Part shown: piece by piece, positions 59,587 through 64,000 of the stretch | Position numbering within the stretch: position 1 is the stretch's first letter | Layout of the letters: the number at the start of each line of letters is the position of its first letter | Source: CAWINY01 sp963837635 | GTDB taxonomy: Bacteria; Acidobacteriota; Terriglobia; Terriglobales; Acidobacteriaceae | Assembly: GCA_963837635.1 (NCBI GenBank) | Contig: CAWINY010000007.1 | Coordinates: forward strand, 806,001 to 870,000 | DNA length: 64,000 bases | Direction of reading: 5' to 3' | Translations under genes and position numbers: made by a program | The notes under the pieces: generated by a model | Seen by the model: only the letters and a program-made list of their open reading frames with translations | The model's database searches: none | Told to the model about the DNA's origin: nothing

Positions 59587-61083
59587 CTACTTCCTCCTCA
59601 GATATTCCCTTACCGCCTGCTCGGAGACGCCCACCGCCCGCGCCAAGGAAAGCTTCGCCAGGTTGTGAGCGAAAAGGCTATTGACGTAGTTGTCGTTGGC
59701 CGTGGCGAGCGCCTCCTGGGCCTGAATGACTTCCACGTTATTGGTGACGCCGGCGGCGAAGCGGTCCTGCGCCTGGCGCACGGTGTCGGTAGCCAGGGCG
59801 ACCGAACTGCGGGCCACCTCGACCTGCTGGGCGGCGTTGTTTAGGTCGAGCATGGCGGTGCGGACTTCCTGCTCGATGCGGCTGCGCAGGTCGGCAATTT
59901 CAGCCTGGCGCTGCCGCAGCACGGAGTCCGCCTGCTCGATGTCCGAGCGGATTCTTCCGCCCTCGAAGATGGGCATCTCCACCCCGGCCGCGGCAGTGAA
60001 GGTGCCGTGGGATGCGCTGCCGGGAGCGCGGCCCAGCAGTCCGTAGTCTGCGTTGAGTTGGACGCTTGGCAATCGTTCGGATGTGGCGGCCTTACGCTGC
60101 AACTCGGACGCGCGCAGCAGTGCCTCGGCGCCAAGATAATCCGGGCGGTTGGCGAAGGCGCGCTGCATCTCTGCCTCCAGCGGCAGCGGCGGCAGCGGCT
60201 CGTATTCCATCTTGTTGCTCAGGCGGTACCGCTGCGCCATGGGAAGACCGATGCTGCGCGCCAAGCCAAGCTTCTGCTTTTCGAAATCGTTCTGTGCGGC
60301 GAGCAGGCGCTGTTGCCGCGCCTGATACTCAACTTGAGCGCGCATCAGGTCGATGGCGGCGATTACGCCCGCCGCCTTCATGTCCACCGCTTGCTTGTAG
60401 AAGGTCTCGGCCGTGGTCACCTCGGCCTGCACGGCGGCGATGCGCGCCTCGGCGGCGACCGCGCTGATATAGTTGCCGCCGACCACCAGCACCACCAAGT
60501 CCCGCGCATTCTTGACCGAGAACTGCGCGGCGCTTACGTTCTCCTTGCTGGCGCGATACTTGTTCAGGTCTTGGAAGTTGAGGACGTTCTGCGTGAAGGA
60601 GGCGCGGGCGTCGAAGATGGAGAACGGGCCGACGACCGCCGGGAACAAGGGATTGCGCGGCAAACCCAGCGCGGCAAGATTCTGCTGCTCAATGACCTCG
60701 CCGGTGCGTGCCTTCAACGTGGGCAGCAGGTTCGACAAGGAGCGCAGCCGCACGGCTCGCGCCTGTTCCATCCCGATCCCGCTCTCGTAGAGCCCGAGGT
60801 TGTACTTGAGCCCACGATCGATAGCCTCCTCCAGGGAGAGGTCGATCACCGCGCCGGTGGCCGGGCCCTGCGGAATCCCACCGAAGAACGGGTCCTGCGC
60901 GTTCTGGAGTTGCTGCTGCAGGCCGGAGGTGAGCGCCGATGGATTCATCGCCTCCGTCGCCGTACTCGTCATCGTTTGCGCGGGCAGGGCGGAAACCCCA
61001 TTGGGCACCTGCGCCGAAACACCTGCCGTTGCCAGCACCGTGGCCGCCAGGACGCCATACCATTTGCCTGAATTGCGAATCAC
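59587..61083 (-). CDS. TolC-family outer-membrane efflux channel
   Basis: Seen: 498 aa from GTG 61083 with GAAGGGAAAG upstream. Signal peptide to about residue 25. Two TolC repeats of helical hairpins: SLEEAIDRGLKYNLGLYESG and DLNKYRASKENVSAAQFSVK in the first; TAMLDLNNAAQQVEVARSSV in the second. The C-terminus ends NLAKLSLARAVGVSEQAVRE. Role: outer-membrane exit duct of the efflux operon. A perfect palindrome, likely an operator, lies about 90 bp upstream. Confidence 0.93.
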   Translation of the reverse strand: MIRNSGKWYGVLAATVLATAGVSAQVPNGVSALPAQTMTSTATEAMNPSALTSGLQQQLQNAQDPFFGGIPQGPATGAVIDLSLEEAIDRGLKYNLGLYESGIGMEQARAVRLRSLSNLLPTLKARTGEVIEQQNLAALGLPRNPLFPAVVGPFSIFDARASFTQNVLNFQDLNKYRASKENVSAAQFSVKNARDLVVLVVGGNYISAVAAEARIAAVQAEVTTAETFYKQAVDMKAAGVIAAIDLMRAQVEYQARQQRLLAAQNDFEKQKLGLARSIGLPMAQRYRLSNKMEYEPLPPLPLEAEMQRAFANRPDYLGAEALLRASELQRKAATSERLPSVQLNADYGLLGRAPGSASHGTFTAAAGVEMPIFEGGRIRSDIEQADSVLRQRQAEIADLRSRIEQEVRTAMLDLNNAAQQVEVARSSVALATDTVRQAQDRFAAGVTNNVEVIQAQEALATANDNYVNSLFAHNLAKLSLARAVGVSEQAVREYLRRK

Positions 61084-61169
61084 CGCTTTCCCTTCATTCG
61101 CAATGCGTTACCCCCTACTCGCTTCGCCATCGGGTGCGAAGCTCGATGGTACAACCTTCGTGGTCAAAT

Positions 61170-61187
61170 TGTAAGTGAACACTTACA
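61170..61187. promoter_or_regulatory. Putative operator, 8+2+8 palindrome upstream of the efflux operon
   Basis: Seen: TGTAAGTGAACACTTACA, a perfect palindrome with a 2-nt centre. On the minus strand TTGACC (61162-61167) follows just downstream and could be a -35 box, although no good -10 box is clear. TetR/AcrR-type regulators often bind sites of this size near efflux genes. No regulator gene lies in the window next to it. Confidence 0.6.
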
Positions 61188-61272
61188 TTCGATGTCGTTT
61201 CAAGCCAAAAGGAGCCGAGAAAAGCGATGCCGTCAACTCTCGCTATACAGCCCTGTCTCTATCCGGCTGGGG

Positions 61273-61410
61273 GGCAACAGGTATCGGGTAACAGGTACCA
61301 GGTACCACGAATCGGCTGTCCTCGGTTACCAGAAACTGATCCGAGATACCAGATACCTGACACCGTTTACCCGGGTACCTGCTACCTGCTACCTGCTACT
61401 GATACCCAAG
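61273..61410. repeat. Heptad-array hairpin, GGTANCA type, second copy
   Basis: Seen: left arm (61273-61310) with AGGTATC, GGGTAAC, AGGTACC, AGGTACC; right arm (61344-61410) with TACCTGC repeated three times, AGATACC and TGATACC. Spacer about 35 bp. The same heptamer as at 23850-24000 but an independent array. Confidence 0.8.
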
Positions 61411-61480
61411 GAACTAAGTAATTCCTGAGTACCTTATCCCCTGATAAACCTGAGTGTGTGGCAGATCAGACGGCAGTTTA

Positions 61481-62146
61481 ATGAGTCTCGTGAGCCTCCT
61501 ATCCAGACTGCCGTTGGTTCTCGTGTTCTCATGTTGTGCGTTCGCCCAGAGCGCGTCGCCTGGGGGATCTCCGGCCAATGCTGGGATCTTCCGGACGGAC
61601 GCGCCCGGGGCCTTTTGGGGTGGAAGTGCCGGGGTTACGCTGGCTGGGGTGGAAACCCCGGACTCGGGCCCGCTGGCGGAGTTGGCTGGCGGGCCCACCC
61701 CTGAATTGTCCGGGCTTCCGTCCGCTCCCGCCATTTCTCCTGCGCAGCCTGCCGCGGGCGTCCCGCCTTCCGGGCCGATGATGTTAGTTATACCGGCGCC
61801 GCCCAAACCCAACCGCTTGGCGCTCGCTGAGAATCCCGCGCCGCAACGTCACCCTGCCTTGGACAAGAAATTCTGGTTCCTGGCCGCTTTGACCACCGCG
61901 CTGACCACCACGGATATCGAGTTCACCCAGCACTGCCTGCATAACCGGCAATGTGTCGAACTGGATCCGCTGATGCCGCACTCGCGAGCGGGAATGTATG
62001 CCGCCACCTATCCGGCGAACGCGCTCTTCTTCTATTGGAGTTATCGGCGCCGTGAATCGGGCAAGCGGCTGTGGTGGCTGGCGCCGATGATCGACATCGG
62101 CTCCCACTCGGTAGGCACCTGGTCGGGAGCGAGATTCCTGAAGTAA
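61481..62146 (+). CDS. Hypothetical secreted/membrane protein
   Basis: Seen: 221 aa from ATG 61481. N-terminal signal-like helix (LVSLLSRLPLVLVFSCCAFA), a Pro/Ala/Gly-rich stretch (about 40-115) and a C-terminal half with DKKFWFLAALTTALTTTDIE, two Cys (CLHNRQC) and YPANALFFYWSYRRRESGKR. The C-terminal half looks membrane-bound, with two or three helices. I do not recognise a family. It is convergent with nadC across a palindromic element. Confidence 0.65.
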   Translation: MSLVSLLSRLPLVLVFSCCAFAQSASPGGSPANAGIFRTDAPGAFWGGSAGVTLAGVETPDSGPLAELAGGPTPELSGLPSAPAISPAQPAAGVPPSGPMMLVIPAPPKPNRLALAENPAPQRHPALDKKFWFLAALTTALTTTDIEFTQHCLHNRQCVELDPLMPHSRAGMYAATYPANALFFYWSYRRRESGKRLWWLAPMIDIGSHSVGTWSGARFLK

Positions 62147-62159
62147 GTTCGCAAAAACT

Positions 62160-62361
62160 TTTTTACCGCAGAGGACGCAGAGTGCGCGGAGGAAGATCGC
62201 GGAGAAAAATTCAACGCGAAGTCGCTAAGGCGCGAAGAGACCGAATGCACGACCCCGGACGGTATAGGTTTCTTGGATTTCTATTATCTTCCTTAGCGTC
62301 TTCGCGCCTTCGCGTTGAAAGAATTCCTCCGCACTCTCTGCGTCCTCGGCGGTGAAAGGTT
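62160..62361. repeat. CACAGAGG-type element, copy 3
   Basis: Seen: left end TTACCGCAGAGGACGCAGAG with CAACGCGAAGTCGCTAAGG; right end the complement (CTTAGCGTCTTCGCGCC, then CTCTGCGTCCTCGGCGGT). It lies between two convergent genes and ends at the nadC stop codon. Confidence 0.8.
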
Positions 62362-63240
62362 TTACGCCGGGCTGACGTTCATATTGAGATTCGCAGCCGT
62401 GGACGAGTGGGTGAGTGCGCCCACCGAGATGAAGTCCACGCCGGCCTCCGCGAACTCGCGGACGTTTGCCAGCACAATGCCGCCGCTAGCTTCCAGCGGG
62501 ATGCGGCGGGTGTGATGCTGCACCCGATCGACGGCGCTGCGGCACTGTTCCGGCGTCATGTTGTCCAGCAGGATGGCGTCGGCGCCGGCCGCGAGCGCCT
62601 CGTTGAGTTCCGCCTCGGTGCGCACTTCGATTTCGACCAACTGATCGCGGCGGCGATTCTTCAGCGCCAGCTCCAGCGCCCCGGCTACGCCGCCGGCCAG
62701 CGCAATATGATTGTTCTTGATCAGCACGCCATCCGACAGATCCAGCCGATGGTTGACGCCACCACCGCAGGTGACCGCGTACTTGTCGAGCTGACGCAGG
62801 CCGGGCACGGTCTTGCGCGTATCCAGGATGTGCGTCTCGGTGCCGGCAATCGCGTCCACAAAGCGCCGCGTCAGGGTGGCGACGCCGCTCAACCGCTGCA
62901 TCATGTTCAGCAGCACGCGCTCGCAGGACAGCAGGGCTCGCGCGTTGTGGCGGATGATGGCGATCGTTTGCCCTTCGCGCAGGCGCACGCCGTCGAAGGC
63001 CTCGGGGTTGATGCTGATGTTGGCGATGCTCGGGTTCTGCCCGCTCAGGTGCGCGAAGACGTCGAAGATGCGCTCGACCAGGCCGATTCCCGCCAGCACG
63101 CAATCCTGCTTGGCGCGGATGGTGGCGACCCCCTGCTGCCGCGGGTCGATGCAGAGAGCCGTGGTGGTGTCGCTGGTGGCGCGATCCTCGATCAGCGCCA
63201 TTTCCACAATTGCGGTGATGCGGCGTGAGTTCCAGTCCAT
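62362..63240 (-). CDS. nadC: Nicotinate-nucleotide pyrophosphorylase (carboxylating), NadC
   Basis: Seen: 292 aa. EDRATSDTTT at the start, RALLSCERVLLNMMQRLSGV, HILDTRKTVPGLRQLDKYAV (phosphoribosyl site), CGGGVNHRLDLSDGVLIKNN and LEASGGIVLANVREFAEAGV. Role: converts quinolinate and PRPP to nicotinate mononucleotide for NAD synthesis. It starts 4 bp after the valS stop, so the two may be co-transcribed. Confidence 0.96.
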   Translation of the reverse strand: MDWNSRRITAIVEMALIEDRATSDTTTALCIDPRQQGVATIRAKQDCVLAGIGLVERIFDVFAHLSGQNPSIANISINPEAFDGVRLREGQTIAIIRHNARALLSCERVLLNMMQRLSGVATLTRRFVDAIAGTETHILDTRKTVPGLRQLDKYAVTCGGGVNHRLDLSDGVLIKNNHIALAGGVAGALELALKNRRRDQLVEIEVRTEAELNEALAAGADAILLDNMTPEQCRSAVDRVQHHTRRIPLEASGGIVLANVREFAEAGVDFISVGALTHSSTAANLNMNVSPA

Positions 63241-63244
63241 TTTT

Positions 63245-64000
63245 CTAGCTCTTTATGTTCGCTGAGAGCTCATCCAGGGCAGCTCTGAGCTTGTCGCGAA
63301 CGATCTTCAGATTTTCCAACTGGGTCTCAAGCCCCTTTACAACTTTTTCCGGGGCCTTCGAACGGAAGTTTGCATTGCCAAGCTGGGAGGTCGCCACCTC
63401 GATTTGCTTTTCGACCTTGGCCAATTCCTTACTCAAGCGCTCGCGCTCGGCGGCGACGTCCACCTTCTTCTCGTAAATCACACGGACATCAAAGCGCGCC
63501 GTGCTGCGCGCACCCGCCGCTTTGGACAGCGACTCGGAGACAAACTCGACGCTTTCCACATTCGCAAGCCGCTCCACGGCGCCGCGATTCTCTTCAATCA
63601 GCTTGCGGATTTCCGCATCGGCAAACACCTGGATCGGGGTGCGCTGCCTGACTTCCACCTTCAGCTCGGCGCGAATGTTGCGCACGCTGACGATCAGGTC
63701 CTGCAGGATGGCCATCGCGATCTCGGCCGCTAGGTCGACCTGCGCCGGGTCGGGCTGCGGATAGGCCGCCAGCGCAATCGACCTCTGCGGCGGATTGCCG
63801 GCATACACCGCGTGCCAGATCTCCTCGGTAATAAACGGCATGATCGGAGAAAGCAGCCGCAGCGCGGCCTCAAACAGGCGCACCAGATTGTTCGCCGCAA
63901 CTCCTGCAGACTTATCGGCAGGATCGAGGCGCGGCTTCACCAGTTCGATATACCAGTCGCAGAATTCGCCCCAAAAGAACGTGTAAAGCACGTTGGCGGC
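63245..64000 (-). CDS. valS: Valyl-tRNA synthetase, C-terminal part (continues beyond the window)
   Basis: Seen: the minus strand is open from the window edge to the stop at 63245 (about 251 codons). Anticodon-binding domain: FFWGEFCDWYIELVKPRL and LRLLSPIMPFITEEIWH. Then a coiled-coil tail (about the last 70 residues) with ERERLSKELAKVEKQIEVAT and NFRSKAPEKVVKGLETQLEN, the ValS-specific C-terminal arm. The catalytic HIGH and KMSKS domains lie outside the window. Role: charges tRNA-Val. Confidence 0.95.
   Translation of the reverse strand, partial: AANVLYTFFWGEFCDWYIELVKPRLDPADKSAGVAANNLVRLFEAALRLLSPIMPFITEEIWHAVYAGNPPQRSIALAAYPQPDPAQVDLAAEIAMAILQDLIVSVRNIRAELKVEVRQRTPIQVFADAEIRKLIEENRGAVERLANVESVEFVSESLSKAAGARSTARFDVRVIYEKKVDVAAERERLSKELAKVEKQIEVATSQLGNANFRSKAPEKVVKGLETQLENLKIVRDKLRAALDELSANIKS

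Overview
The window is a GC-rich bacterial chromosome segment. The lineage looks like Acidobacteriota, as an inference from the gene content: a Rieske/cytochrome b operon with a multihaem cytochrome, a DUF2844-DUF3443 pair, an H1-like Lys/Ala-rich protein, a ftsQAZ remnant of the dcw cluster, and many intergenic palindromic repeats. Partial genes lie at both edges: an OmpR-type response regulator on the left and valS on the right.

Layout. 1-9.2 kb: two nearly identical secreted FGE-fold genes in inverted orientation bracket an electron-transfer operon (Rieske protein, b6-type cytochrome b, octahaem cytochrome c, monohaem lipoprotein). A frameshifted FAD-oxidoreductase remnant sits directly upstream of the Rieske gene. 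9.2-10.2 kb: a BtuF-like pseudogene and otherwise empty sequence. 10.2-19.4 kb: a complete chemotaxis operon (STAS, CheA, soluble PAS-MCP, CheW, CheR, CheB, CheY and a 591-aa coiled-coil protein with a CheZ-like DxxxQ motif). 19.4-21.6 kb: a MITE-like repeat, a Crp/Fnr regulator, an integrase remnant next to tRNA-Lys, and mostly empty sequence. 21.6-23.4 kb: DUF2844 and DUF3443 proteins; the DUF3443 protein appears to have its two halves swapped. 24-32 kb (minus strand): H1-like protein, LysM lytic transglycosylase, ftsZ, ftsA, ftsQ and a glycine-zipper protein. 32-39.5 kb: RsbRD-like and Spy-like proteins, mnmE, an EF-P with a YeiP-type loop, hypotheticals and mutL. 39.7-53 kb: a TPR protein, LOG protein, AI-2E-type permease, aspartate kinase, rpe, bamD and a receiver protein with a long disordered tail. 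53-64 kb: acyl-CoA dehydrogenase, tRNA-Gly and tRNA-Cys, aminotransferase, an RND-independent tripartite efflux operon (TolC, HlyD, DHA2 MFS) with a palindromic operator, nadC and the 3' end of valS.

The strongest unexplained signals are: (1) the apparent circular permutation of the DUF3443 protein, which carries two pepsin-like D-T/S-G motifs; (2) intergenic elements built from arrays of degenerate 7-nt units facing a complementary array, with a different heptamer at nearly every locus; (3) several families of MITE/REP-like palindromes, one of which lies in frame inside a gene; (4) the inverted FGE-like duplication around the respiratory operon. All calls were made by reading the sequence; no database search was run.
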